Below are positions 1 to 9,270 of a DNA stretch of 64,000 nucleotides, piece after piece (the first letter of the stretch is position 1; each line of letters opens with the position of its first letter). Below the pieces are notes generated by a model. That model was given only the letters and a program-made list of their open reading frames with translations. It searched no databases and had not been told where the DNA came from. This DNA comes from Lachnospiraceae bacterium (lineage in GTDB: Bacteria > Bacillota > Clostridia > Lachnospirales > Lachnospiraceae), in assembly GCA_017460885.1 (NCBI GenBank), contig JAFUAB010000050.1, positions 40,095-104,094 of the forward strand. The letters are read 5' to 3'. The position numbers were made by a program, and so were the translations under genes.

Positions 1-1549
1 GCCATACGCAACAGTCGACTGGGGCATTTCGGTGATGAAATATTTCCGTTAATTGATCCCGATGATTTCATGGTGCTGTATTCAGATAACGGAAGAGGTC
101 CGTCCTATCTTCAGGGATACGTCGGCCTTTATCTCCTGCACCTGATGCTGCATGAAACTGCAGATGACTTGATGCTGCGCGCACAAACCGACGTTTCCGT
201 TCAGTACGCATTACACACGACAAGTTTCGATAAACAGCCATTTTCACGTAGAAATTACTTTCTGTTTATGTCGAGGTTGGATGATTATGAGCAAGAAACT
301 GAGGTCAACCTGATCGAAAGACTGTTTGAAAAAATCACTGCAAAACTTGTTTCCCAAATGGGATTGGATCAACCGGGTTCATCCGGACGGATTACAAGGC
401 GTATGGACAGTTTGATGATCAATTCAAGTGTCGCCCGTCTTACCAGACCGGGAATCATATATGCCGTAAATCGTGATGCGCTTGCCCTTTATAGCAGCCT
501 GCAGGGGATGGATAACATTGTTCCTTCCCTTTAACCATTATTTTGATGAAAGCGATCGCAATGCCGTTGTTTATCATAACAAGGATGCGTCCGAAGAAAA
601 AATCGCAGCATTGCTTGTGGAATCCAGGCTGATTCTTGATCTTCTCGAAGATGAGGAATGGCATTTCTTCCAAGAGTACCGAAACCTCGAGCGCGTTTAT
701 GATGAGCAGACCAAAGAGGACGGAGCCGGCAACCGAATTCCTAAAAGCAACCATGAAATAAAAGGTTCCAGCCTGCAGTCTCCGAACGATCCGGACGCAA
801 CAGCCAGGACGAAAGCCGGGAAGACGTTTGTCGGTAGCGTCGGCAACGTTACTGAAACATACAACGAGTCAGGAGCAAGCCTCATTACTGATGCCGACAT
901 CCAGAACAACTTGCATAGTGATTCAGACTTCATGAAGGAATACATCGATTCAAAACCTGATCCCGAATCTGATCCGGAAGTTGACGTTGTCGAGGAACAG
1001 GTAATAACGGATGGTGCCTACTACTCCTCCGATAATGCGGAAGCTGCCGGCAGAAAGGGCATTCTGATAATCCCCACTTCCCTGACCGGATCCGAAACAC
1101 TGCCGTTGACTGCTGAATTCGAATTAACCGAAGATGGAACAAAGATAAGGCATTGTCCCAACGGTGAAGAGCCGGATGAACAAAAATACAATGAAAGAAC
1201 CGGCAAAATTGACGCTAAATTCAGCCACGACAAGTGCGGCAGCTGTCCCCTTCGGGATCAGTGTCCTGGCGTAAACCAAAAACGGGCCGTGAAGGTAAGC
1301 TTATCAAAGCAAATGGTCAACCGTGCTGAAATGCAGGAGTCTCTTGGAACTGAAGAGCACAAGCAGTTTGCACGAGAACGTAATGCCATTGAGGGAATCC
1401 CGTCCGTGCTTCGAAGGTTCTATGAAATCGATCAGTTAAGAACAACCATAACAACAAGGGTGAAGTCTGCCTTTTTTGGAATTCTCATTTCCTATAACAG
1501 CAGAAAGCACCAGAAATTCCTGGCTGATCGGAGTCATGCAATTGCATAA
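1..1549 (+). pseudogene. IS1182-family transposase, 5' truncated by window edge, split by a +1 frame change
   Basis: DDE transposase of an insertion sequence. Frame 1 is open from base 1 (the first Met at 70 is internal) and ends at TAA 532-534. The protein continues without visible loss in frame 2 from about 530 to TAA 1547-1549, so one base too many is present, or a +1 shift occurs, near 526-534. In the second part I see a DDE-type first Asp (DPDATARTK), the second Asp (VITDGAYYSS) and the Glu near the C terminus (ERNAIEGI). The Cys cluster CGSCPLRDQC typical of IS1182 transposases is also there. The N terminus and left IS end lie outside the window. It may be a dead copy or one expressed by frameshifting. 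Family assignment is from motif memory, not a search. Confidence 0.85.
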
Positions 1550-1625
1550 GTCATAGATGCATGGTGAAATATCAAGTATTCAGTTGACAAGGAACAAACC
1601 AACGATAAAAGGCAGACAAAACACT

Positions 1626-1644
1626 CATCTCTTAAAATGAGATG
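1626..1644. other. Small hairpin in the 172-base gap after the transposase
   Basis: CATCTC (1626-1631) and GAGATG (1639-1644) form a 6-bp stem with a 7-base loop, followed by a short palindrome GCAGCTGC. No T run follows, so it is a weak terminator at best. It may belong to the right end of the insertion sequence. The rest of 1550-1721 holds nothing else I can support, apart from a TATAAT at 1715-1720 that sits too close to the next ATG to be its usual promoter. Confidence 0.3.
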
Positions 1645-1721
1645 CAGCTGCCATGATTGTCGTTAGTAACATATTTGCCCTCGAAGGGGTAAATATTAAC
1701 TATTCATTTTGCATTATAATC

Positions 1722-2840
1722 ATGAATAAAAAGTTTTACAATTCATTACAGATCCTGCGCGTACTCGCAATGACCGGTATATATCTGTTTCATCAGGGAT
1801 TGGCAGACGAACTGTTCTCCAGATGGGGAGTATGCGTATTCTTTGTACTCAGTGGTTTTTTGAGTATTTACAGCAGATATGACAGAGTACAGCCCGTATC
1901 CGTCATTGATTGCATCAGATCCGGGTTAATGAGGATCAGACACATCTTTCCTCTTCATGTAGTGATGCTCTTGGCGGCTTTCGTGATGCAGATTGCGGGG
2001 CGAACCGGTAATCTGATCCCGGGTTCGCCTGATATCGGTATTCAGACGTGCATTAAGTTTTTGCTTAATCTCTTTTTGCTGTCAGACTGGATTCCGCATA
2101 CCGACTTATTGAGAGGCATTAATGGAGAATATAACATAGTAACATGGTTCTTGTCGGCCACGTTGCTTTTTTATATGATCACGCCTCCCGTTATCGACAT
2201 AATGCGTCGGATATATTCCGATAAAAATCACGCGAGACCGGTGATAGTGGTGTTATCGATTCTCGCATTTACCATTACGATAAATCTGTGTTTTATATAT
2301 CTGATGGGTGAAGTGGGATCATTTTGGTATATTTATGAATCGCCGCTTTCACGTATTGGTGATTATCTGATCGGAGCTCAGCTGGGGTATATTTGTCTTA
2401 GTAAAAGGGCGACCGGGACAGGAAACGGGTATAAGCCGGCAATGCATATCGTAATCCCGGCTGCCGCAATTATTCTTAACATTGTTTTTATCTGTATTGG
2501 ACTTACACCGCAATTTTATAAATATAAATATCTGGTATCGAGCGGATTCTATTTCACAATTCCGGTCTGCATGCTTATAATGGCGGCTGTATGGATGGAA
2601 AGTGAGGATCACTGCAGAGCTGAAAAACCACAGCCCATGGCTTTGAGGGGGGTATATTTGCTGGGAGATCTTTCTTCGTACATCTTTCTGATTCATTATC
2701 CGGTGATCACGGGAATACATGGAGTGTTGAAGCGTCTTGGAACGGACAATATCGCATTATGGAGTATGGCATCTGTTGTTCTGACGCTTGTTTTGACGGT
2801 TTTGTGGGATATGCTTTTTAAAAAAATATGTGAGGGTTGA
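1722..2840 (+). CDS. Acyltransferase family 3 (OafA/YrhL-like) membrane protein
   Basis: 372-aa multi-pass membrane protein that probably transfers an acyl group (acetyl or similar) onto a cell-surface glycan at the membrane. The N terminus NSLQILRVLAMTGIYLFHQG is the usual start of acyltransferase 3 proteins (R and H in TM1), followed by FFVLSGFLSIY in TM2 and about ten hydrophobic segments. I start at ATG 1722, which gives the family's normal N terminus; the frame is open upstream to ATG 1653, but that adds 23 atypical residues and neither start has a good ribosome site. It is the first gene of the plus-strand run and ends one base before the next ATG. The acyl donor and acceptor cannot be read from the sequence. 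Confidence 0.8.
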   Translation: MNKKFYNSLQILRVLAMTGIYLFHQGLADELFSRWGVCVFFVLSGFLSIYSRYDRVQPVSVIDCIRSGLMRIRHIFPLHVVMLLAAFVMQIAGRTGNLIPGSPDIGIQTCIKFLLNLFLLSDWIPHTDLLRGINGEYNIVTWFLSATLLFYMITPPVIDIMRRIYSDKNHARPVIVVLSILAFTITINLCFIYLMGEVGSFWYIYESPLSRIGDYLIGAQLGYICLSKRATGTGNGYKPAMHIVIPAAAIILNIVFICIGLTPQFYKYKYLVSSGFYFTIPVCMLIMAAVWMESEDHCRAEKPQPMALRGVYLLGDLSSYIFLIHYPVITGIHGVLKRLGTDNIALWSMASVVLTLVLTVLWDMLFKKICEG

Positions 2841-2841
2841 T

Positions 2842-4770
2842 ATGGGTATATTGGCTGCGTTGTTACCGGCTGCCGCGATTTCGGTCAGGTTTAAAAAAAG
2901 AATAGAAGAAACCATAGCACCGGCTGTGATGATCATTCTGCTTGCAATCTATCTGCCGGGATTATGGACCGTACTGACGGTTGGATATGCAGCGGCACTG
3001 TTGCTTATCGCCGGATCAACGGTTTATTGCGCTTATGTTTTTTTCAAAAACAGGCAGAGGCTTGCTGACAGTCTGGTCACATGGGGGATGGCAGCTTTTC
3101 TGGTATATATTGCCTTCTTTGCATACTATGCATACCACAGGGATTTTTCTCATCCGGATGAACTGTACTGCTGGGGGCTTATGGCCAAAAATTTTTATTA
3201 CTATGACAGATTATTCAGTCCGCTTTCTACTGCCATGTCTGCGGATCAGACACCTCTGATGCCGATCCTGGGGTACTTCTCAGCAAAAACATGGATCGGA
3301 TTCAATGACAGTATTTGCTATTTTGGGCAGGATCTGTTTACGGTTTCATTACTGATTCCGATGTTTGCCCATATTCGCAGCAGGATCAAGGCTCCGACGT
3401 TTTTGCTCATCACACTGGCAATCCCTTCGGTGTTTGTGCTTTCCGGTCTGGAAGCCTTCAGATATGTGCTGGGAGATATGGTTATAGCGGGCAGTATTTG
3501 TTTTTTTGTTCTCAATATAATTAAGTATTCGGAGACCGATGATCATTATTATTATGCCGCTGCTCTCGTTTCACTGATGTCCATGTGCCTTACCAAGAGA
3601 CTGGGATCCGTGTTTGCTGCGATCTGTATTTTTATTGCGGTTCCCGTCTGTATCAGGGGTTCTGTGAGCAGACTGCGGGAACTCTCGGGACTGATGGCAG
3701 CTGTAAGTATCATTACGGTTTCGTGGTTTGGAATATCAGTGTATGATCTGATTCCTATCGCCGGTTTGGTTGGCGGGATTACGGTATATTGGCTGGTCGG
3801 AAGGGTTACCGCAGTGTCAGTCGTAAACAGGGAGCTATTCAGGGTGGCGGTCATACTGGCCCTTGTCGGACTGGTATTTATATTTATGATCTCCGTTCCG
3901 GGAAGGAGTTCCTATGGATATGCCGTAATGGCCCGGTTTATGGAGGATCTTTTTAAGATTACTGTTGATGAAGGTTATATATGCCTGTCCTATGGTATAT
4001 ATACCGTAGTGGCTTTTGGCATGGCAGTTTGGTTCAGATCCTTGCGTACCCAAAAGCCTGCCGGGTTTTCCGGATCGGATCCGGTTGAATTTGAAAACCT
4101 GTTTACGTGGACCGGGATCGCCATGATAATATATGCCCTTCTTATGCTGACTATCCATGTCTGGCAGATCGGTCCCATGAATGATAATATGGAAGGCCTG
4201 ATTCCCAGGTATATGATCCCGTGGGAGATTCTTGTGGTATTTCTGGTGATATATGTCCTGCTGAGCGGATTTGAAGAGATAGGACTACTCCCACTGATCA
4301 CCGGTGTACTTGTTCTTTTTTGTATTTCGGATACCGGAGAACTGTACAGACAGATGTTTGCCAAACACCAATGTGTGGGCTATAACGCCCTGTCGGACGC
4401 GGGTATTTCTCTTGAAACCGGTGATATGGTTTATTTTATCGATGAGCAGAACTATTTTACTTATTCGGACAGAGAATTCTATTATCGCTCCTGGCCTGCC
4501 AGAACCAACTTTATAGATCAGATCTTTATGGGCAATAACGGCAGGGTGGAGTTTACCGTGGAAGAACTTGAACAGATGATCGCAAGTGATCAGTACATGG
4601 AGATACCTTATGACTATCTGTATCTTCAGACTATAGATGATGATTTTGCGGACAGATATTCGACACTTTTTGAAGATCCGTCGGATATAGCTCCGGGCAG
4701 TGCCTATTATGTGATCACCGAAGGGGATCACGTCGTACTCCGCTCAGTCAATACAAATAAAACTGAATGA
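2842..4770 (+). CDS. Large multi-pass membrane protein, GT-C glycosyltransferase-like
   Basis: 642 aa, with about 12-14 hydrophobic segments over the first 510 residues and a soluble C-terminal tail of about 130 residues. The first large outer loop reads FSHPDELYCWGLMAKN, an acidic HPDE-type motif before an aromatic stretch, as seen in GT-C enzymes that take sugars from polyprenyl-phosphate carriers. I therefore think it glycosylates the polymer outside the membrane; this is inference. ATG 2842 is preferred over GTG 2830 because AGGG (2833-2836) lies five bases upstream of it. The gene overlaps the flippase by four bases (ATGA), so the two are probably translationally coupled. I do not recognise a named family. 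Confidence 0.65.
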   Translation: MGILAALLPAAAISVRFKKRIEETIAPAVMIILLAIYLPGLWTVLTVGYAAALLLIAGSTVYCAYVFFKNRQRLADSLVTWGMAAFLVYIAFFAYYAYHRDFSHPDELYCWGLMAKNFYYYDRLFSPLSTAMSADQTPLMPILGYFSAKTWIGFNDSICYFGQDLFTVSLLIPMFAHIRSRIKAPTFLLITLAIPSVFVLSGLEAFRYVLGDMVIAGSICFFVLNIIKYSETDDHYYYAAALVSLMSMCLTKRLGSVFAAICIFIAVPVCIRGSVSRLRELSGLMAAVSIITVSWFGISVYDLIPIAGLVGGITVYWLVGRVTAVSVVNRELFRVAVILALVGLVFIFMISVPGRSSYGYAVMARFMEDLFKITVDEGYICLSYGIYTVVAFGMAVWFRSLRTQKPAGFSGSDPVEFENLFTWTGIAMIIYALLMLTIHVWQIGPMNDNMEGLIPRYMIPWEILVVFLVIYVLLSGFEEIGLLPLITGVLVLFCISDTGELYRQMFAKHQCVGYNALSDAGISLETGDMVYFIDEQNYFTYSDREFYYRSWPARTNFIDQIFMGNNGRVEFTVEELEQMIASDQYMEIPYDYLYLQTIDDDFADRYSTLFEDPSDIAPGSAYYVITEGDHVVLRSVNTNKTE

Positions 4771-6221
4771 AGCGTAGATCATTGAAAAAAAATGCCATAT
4801 TGAATGCACTCAGAAGTATTATCGCAGTCATTTTTCCGCTTGTGACATATCCTTACGCCGCTCGCGTAGTCGGTGTGGAACATATCGGCAGGGTGGATTA
4901 CGTTGCTCATTATATGGAGTATTTTACACTTTTGGCTACGTTTGGAACCACAACCTTTGCCATAAGAGAGTGTGCTGCCGTGCGTGATGACCGCCGGACT
5001 GCGGATGAACAGGCTTCCGAGATATGGACGTTCAGCCTGTGTACCACTCTGATATCTCTGGTGCTGATGGTAATTTTGATACTGGTATACGGAAGGCTGC
5101 ATTCGTATGCTCCGATCTTTGCTATACAGTGCACAAGCGTTGTATTTACTACACTCGGTGCCGACTGGATCAATGTTGTTTATGAGAACTTTGGATATGT
5201 CACAGTCAGAGGAGTTGTTATAAATATTCTGAATATGGTGCTTCTGTTTACATTTGTCAGGAGTCCGGAGGATTATCTGGTTTATGCATTCCTGAACATT
5301 GCAACACCTGTGTTTATCGGGATCAGCAATATGTTTTATATCAGGCGGTTTGTAACTCTTAGGCCGTTTTTTTCATCCCGGTTAAAGGAACTGACGGGCA
5401 GACTGTGGCCGTTTTTCATTAACGAGTTCAGTATTGCCATCTATGTCGGTGCTGACTCTATTATCCTGGGCATCATACGGGGCGATTATCTGGTGGGCAT
5501 TTATTCTGTGGCCGTCAAGATATACACGATAGTAAAAAGCGTGTTCATTGCGATATTCTCGGTCACTTTAAGCCGTTTATCGGAACATGCCGCACACAGG
5601 GAAGAGGATCAGTTCAGAGCAATCCTGTCGGGGGTAATATCTGTATTTATCATTCTGGGGATTCCTGCAATGACAGGGATGATCCTGTATGCCGAGCCTA
5701 TAGTCCTGCTTGTTGGAGGAGATGATTATGTAAGGGCCGCCGGTTCCCTGAGATTATTGGCGATAGCCCTTATTTTTGCCGTTTTCGGAGGGATAGTGAC
5801 CAACTGTATTGATGTTCCGCTGGGATTTGAGAAGGTAAACAGCCGTGCGACCGTAATAGCTTCGGTCGAGAACATTGTCCTGAATATCCCGTTTATCTTT
5901 TTGTGGGATGAATACGGAGCAGCAGCCTCTACAATAATGGCTGAGATGACGGTTTTGGTATATTGTATAGTGATGCTAAAAAGGAGCGGAGTCTCCCTGC
6001 CCGGGATCATAAGCGGCAGATGCCTGAGAGATTCGGCTGTGGGAGTGCTGTTTATGATCGCGGTATATTTTCCCGTTCGGCTGTTGGATAATTATGTGGC
6101 GGTGATCATAGCAGGTGTGCTTCTGTCGGTAGTGGTATATTTTGGAGCCATTCTGATCCTTAAGAATCCGATAATCCTCGAGGGTAAAGAAAAACTGCTT
6201 AATAAATTACAACATCGTTGA
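4767..6221 (+). CDS. Wzx-type polysaccharide flippase (MOP superfamily)
   Basis: 484-aa membrane protein of the oligosaccharide flippase family, moving undecaprenyl-linked repeat units across the membrane. The N terminus (KKNAILNALRSIIAVIFPLV followed by TYPYAARVVG) is the classic Wzx/RfbX start, with 12-14 predicted helices. The length is normal for the family. It overlaps the preceding gene by four bases and is followed by UDP-xylose synthase. With the polymerase-like gene at 33208 it implies a Wzx/Wzy pathway. It is distinct from the ABC exporter at 50-52 kb, which would serve another polymer. Confidence 0.9.
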   Translation: MKRRSLKKNAILNALRSIIAVIFPLVTYPYAARVVGVEHIGRVDYVAHYMEYFTLLATFGTTTFAIRECAAVRDDRRTADEQASEIWTFSLCTTLISLVLMVILILVYGRLHSYAPIFAIQCTSVVFTTLGADWINVVYENFGYVTVRGVVINILNMVLLFTFVRSPEDYLVYAFLNIATPVFIGISNMFYIRRFVTLRPFFSSRLKELTGRLWPFFINEFSIAIYVGADSIILGIIRGDYLVGIYSVAVKIYTIVKSVFIAIFSVTLSRLSEHAAHREEDQFRAILSGVISVFIILGIPAMTGMILYAEPIVLLVGGDDYVRAAGSLRLLAIALIFAVFGGIVTNCIDVPLGFEKVNSRATVIASVENIVLNIPFIFLWDEYGAAASTIMAEMTVLVYCIVMLKRSGVSLPGIISGRCLRDSAVGVLFMIAVYFPVRLLDNYVAVIIAGVLLSVVVYFGAILILKNPIILEGKEKLLNKLQHR

Positions 6222-6272
6222 TTTATGTTATGATAATGGATACGGAATAGAAGTGGTTTAGGAGATACAGAT

Positions 6273-7211
6273 ATGCGTAAAACAAGAGTATTGGTAACGG
6301 GAGGTGCGGGATTCCTCGGATCACATCTGTGCGACAGGCTCGTAAGGGAGGGATATGATGTCATCTGTGTCGACAACCTGTTTACCGGCAGCAAAGACAA
6401 TATCAGGCACCTGATAGGTAATCCGTATTTTGAATTCATCAGACATGACGTGATCCAGCCGATATTTGTGGAGTGTGATCAGATATACAACCTGGCATGC
6501 CCCGCCAGTCCTCTTTGGTATCAGAAAGACCCAATATATACGACCAAAACCTCCATTTATGGAGCCTTTAATACTCTTGGTCTGGCAAAAAGAACCGGTG
6601 CCCGTATTCTCCAGTCATCCACGTCGGAGGTGTATGGCGATCCGGAATGCAATCCTCAGCCGGAGGAGTACAGGGGATGTGTCAATACGATTGGTATCAG
6701 ATCCTGTTATGACGAAGGCAAGCGCGTGGCGGAGACACTGTTTTTTGATTACCACAGAAAGCACGGCGTAGACATCAAGGTTATGAGGATATTCAATACA
6801 TATGGCCCGAGAATGGATATCGGAGACGGGCGTGTGGTATCCAACTTCATAGTCCAGGCGCTTAAGGGTGAAGATATTACTATCTACGGTGATGGATCGC
6901 AGACAAGAAGCTTTTGTTATGTCGATGATCTTATCGAGGGTATGGTGCGGCTTATGAACAGCCGTGACGGCTTTACGGGGCCGGTTAATATCGGTAATCC
7001 CGGAGAGTTTACGATCAAACAGCTGGCCGAAATTGTGATCGAACTTACTGATTCAAGGTCTCAGATAGTATACAGAGAGCTCCCCCAGGATGACCCTACA
7101 CAGAGAAGACCGGATATTACTCTTGCAAAGAAGGAATTGAATTGGGAACCGACTATTCAGCTCAGAGAAGGCCTGGAGTCTACTATAAAATATTTTGAGA
7201 GGGTTATTTAG
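6273..7211 (+). CDS. uxs: UDP-glucuronate decarboxylase (UDP-xylose synthase)
   Basis: 312-aa soluble short-chain dehydrogenase that oxidises and decarboxylates UDP-glucuronate to UDP-xylose. The NAD motif G10-x2-G13-x2-G16 ([10 protein letters not shown]), the family signature LACPASP at 74-80, STSEVYGDP, and the catalytic Y146-x3-K150 in [11 protein letters not shown] are all present. The conserved FNTYGPRM and [14 protein letters not shown] blocks follow. This combination separates UXS from GalE and RmlB. A ribosome site AGGAGA precedes ATG 6273. No UDP-glucose dehydrogenase is in the window, so UDP-glucuronate must come from elsewhere. Xylose (or a derivative) is thus a likely sugar of one polymer. 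Confidence 0.93.
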   Translation: MRKTRVLVTGGAGFLGSHLCDRLVREGYDVICVDNLFTGSKDNIRHLIGNPYFEFIRHDVIQPIFVECDQIYNLACPASPLWYQKDPIYTTKTSIYGAFNTLGLAKRTGARILQSSTSEVYGDPECNPQPEEYRGCVNTIGIRSCYDEGKRVAETLFFDYHRKHGVDIKVMRIFNTYGPRMDIGDGRVVSNFIVQALKGEDITIYGDGSQTRSFCYVDDLIEGMVRLMNSRDGFTGPVNIGNPGEFTIKQLAEIVIELTDSRSQIVYRELPQDDPTQRRPDITLAKKELNWEPTIQLREGLESTIKYFERVI

Positions 7212-7287
7212 TAAGCCTCATGTGAACCTTTGACGGAAACCGATAGACTATTTCCGCTGTGATCTATCAGGCGATATGGGAGACATA

Positions 7288-8388
7288 ATGAAAGTAATCA
7301 CTCTGCTGACGGCAGGTCATATAGGCGGCATAGAGACACTCTGTATGGACTATGCCGTACATTCGCGCCATGATAATCTGATGCTTATACTCTGGGGTGA
7401 CGGACATGTTGATGAGCTTATGAGAGCTAAAGGGATCAGAGTGTTGAATCTGCATGCCTCTAAACGCAATGTGGCCGCCACGGTAGGCAGGGTAATGCAG
7501 GTCATAAGAGATGAAAAAGCGGATGTTCTGATAGCGCAGCATGAGGCATCCATGTCACACCTTTGCCTGATGAGGGCAAAGATGCTTTTTCCGAATATTC
7601 ATACTATCGCCTATGCGCAGTTGAATGCAGTAGATATGATAAGGGCTGATGAGAAAAAGGGACTTTGGCTGCGCAGGGCAGTGATCGGTTCTTCACTGAA
7701 AAGAGCGGACGATGTGGTTGCGATTTCCCAATCCGTTAAACAGAGCCTGTTGGACGTACTCAATACTCCTGAGGATAAGATATCCGTTATTTATAATGGT
7801 ACGGATCTGGCAGTTTTTCCATATGTTCCCAGAAATCATTCCGCTGAGATCATGGAATTGATGTTTACGGGCCGGCTGATCCCCGAGAAGGGAGTTCAGC
7901 TGACGATCAGGGCGCTCAGCGAGGTCGATGACATATCCCATTATCATTTCAGGATAGTCGGAGACGGTCCGTACAGAAGGGATTTGGAAAAACTTGCCGA
8001 AGAACTCGGAGTCGGAGATATAACGGAGTTTCTTGGCAGCCGAAGTGATGTTCCGGAACTGATAAAGACTGCTGATGTCTTCATCCATATGCCGATCTGG
8101 GCGGAGGGATTCGGCATATCTGTAACAGAGGCTATGTCATCCGGATGTATATGTGTCTGTGCGGATAACGGAGCTATGCCGGAGTTGATAACCGATGGTG
8201 AAGACGGATACCTGGTCGGTAAGGAGGATCATATTGCCCTTGCTCACAAACTGGAAGAGATATACCGGATGTCCGCTGCGGACAAAGAACGGATTGCCAT
8301 GGCGGCTCATGCTAAAGCCGGTGTGTTTTCTATAGAACGATTCGTGCGAGACCTGGATGAGCTGGCATTACGCGGTATGAACAGATGA
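7288..8388 (+). CDS. GT4 family glycosyltransferase
   Basis: 366-aa cytoplasmic GT-B enzyme that adds a sugar to the lipid-linked glycan. The N-terminal domain has HIGGIETLCMDYA (glycine loop) and the C-terminal domain has FTGRLIPEKGVQLTIRAL and GFGISVTEAMSSG, the EX7E-type region of GT4. ATG 7288 is chosen over ATG 7276 because GGGAG (7278-7282) sits five bases before it and the usual start MKVITLL follows. It ends with an ATGA overlap into the next glycosyltransferase, so the two are coupled. Donor and linkage are unknown. Confidence 0.87.
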   Translation: MKVITLLTAGHIGGIETLCMDYAVHSRHDNLMLILWGDGHVDELMRAKGIRVLNLHASKRNVAATVGRVMQVIRDEKADVLIAQHEASMSHLCLMRAKMLFPNIHTIAYAQLNAVDMIRADEKKGLWLRRAVIGSSLKRADDVVAISQSVKQSLLDVLNTPEDKISVIYNGTDLAVFPYVPRNHSAEIMELMFTGRLIPEKGVQLTIRALSEVDDISHYHFRIVGDGPYRRDLEKLAEELGVGDITEFLGSRSDVPELIKTADVFIHMPIWAEGFGISVTEAMSSGCICVCADNGAMPELITDGEDGYLVGKEDHIALAHKLEEIYRMSAADKERIAMAAHAKAGVFSIERFVRDLDELALRGMNR

Positions 8389-9269
8389 TCTTAAGCAGCC
8401 TTGCTCTTATTATATTAAACTATAACTCCTATGACGATACCGTGCATTTGGTGGATCAGCTGATTGAATTTGGTGCTGACTATCACGTGATAATTGTTGA
8501 CAATGCTTCTCCTGACGGATCGGGTAAGCGATTGATGTCGCGATACGAGGACATGAGGATCGTTGATGTTGTCATGGCCGGAGTCAACGGAGGATATGGG
8601 GCGGGGAATAACGTCGGGTTTCGTTATGCCGAGGATAAATATGGAGCTGATGTGATGGCAGTGTTGAATCCTGACGTTGAGATACCTGATCTCGGTGTGA
8701 TCAATACCATGCATGAGACGCTGATGAGCGATGAAAGGATTGGCATCGTGGGATCTGTGATCGGAGATCGTGAGTCTAATGCAGATCTGAATCATTCTGC
8801 ATGGCCGGTTGTAACTGCAAGGCAATTTGCCCGGAAACAATCTCTTTTTAGCAGGCGGTATGCGGTTCCGTTTGAGTGTATCCACATTACCGCTGACATT
8901 GTGCGCGTCGGCTGCGTGGCTGGATGCTTTTTTATGATACGGACTGAAACCTTGCATGACGTGGGATATTATGATGAGGACATGTTCCTCTATAACGAGG
9001 AGGACGTGCTAGGCATTAAATGTCAGCTAAAAGGCTGGAAGGTAGTGCTGGCGTTAAGTTGTGCGTACTTTCATAACCATCATGATAGTGATGGTATTCT
9101 CACGTTTGATCAAAAAATACATGCGACTAATGCATCATATGTATCAGCAAAATATGTTTGCAGAGAATATTATGATGGCAGGGGACTGGTTACGTTATGG
9201 ATGGCTGAGGCCACGAACATGCTGTATCTTGCGGCAGCGTATTTCAGAAATAAACTGATCGGAAGATGA
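8385..9269 (+). CDS. GT2 family glycosyltransferase (rhamnosyltransferase-like)
   Basis: 294-aa GT-A enzyme. It starts with ALIILNYNSYDDT, then IIVDNASPDGS, GGYGAGNNVG, the metal-binding NPDVEI in place of DxD, and YDEDMFLYNEEDVLG, the order found in rhamnosyltransferase-type GT2 proteins. It overlaps the preceding GT4 by four bases and is followed two bases on by the WecG/TagA fusion. Sugar specificity is not readable. A C-terminal amphipathic or hydrophobic stretch (NMLYLAAAYF) may touch the membrane. Confidence 0.87.
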   Translation: MILSSLALIILNYNSYDDTVHLVDQLIEFGADYHVIIVDNASPDGSGKRLMSRYEDMRIVDVVMAGVNGGYGAGNNVGFRYAEDKYGADVMAVLNPDVEIPDLGVINTMHETLMSDERIGIVGSVIGDRESNADLNHSAWPVVTARQFARKQSLFSRRYAVPFECIHITADIVRVGCVAGCFFMIRTETLHDVGYYDEDMFLYNEEDVLGIKCQLKGWKVVLALSCAYFHNHHDSDGILTFDQKIHATNASYVSAKYVCREYYDGRGLVTLWMAEATNMLYLAAAYFRNKLIGR

Positions 9270-9270
9270 G

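Noticed and set aside
1715-1720. TATAAT as promoter of the first acyltransferase
   Set aside because: Only one base separates it from ATG 1722, so transcription would start inside the gene; no -35 box was found.
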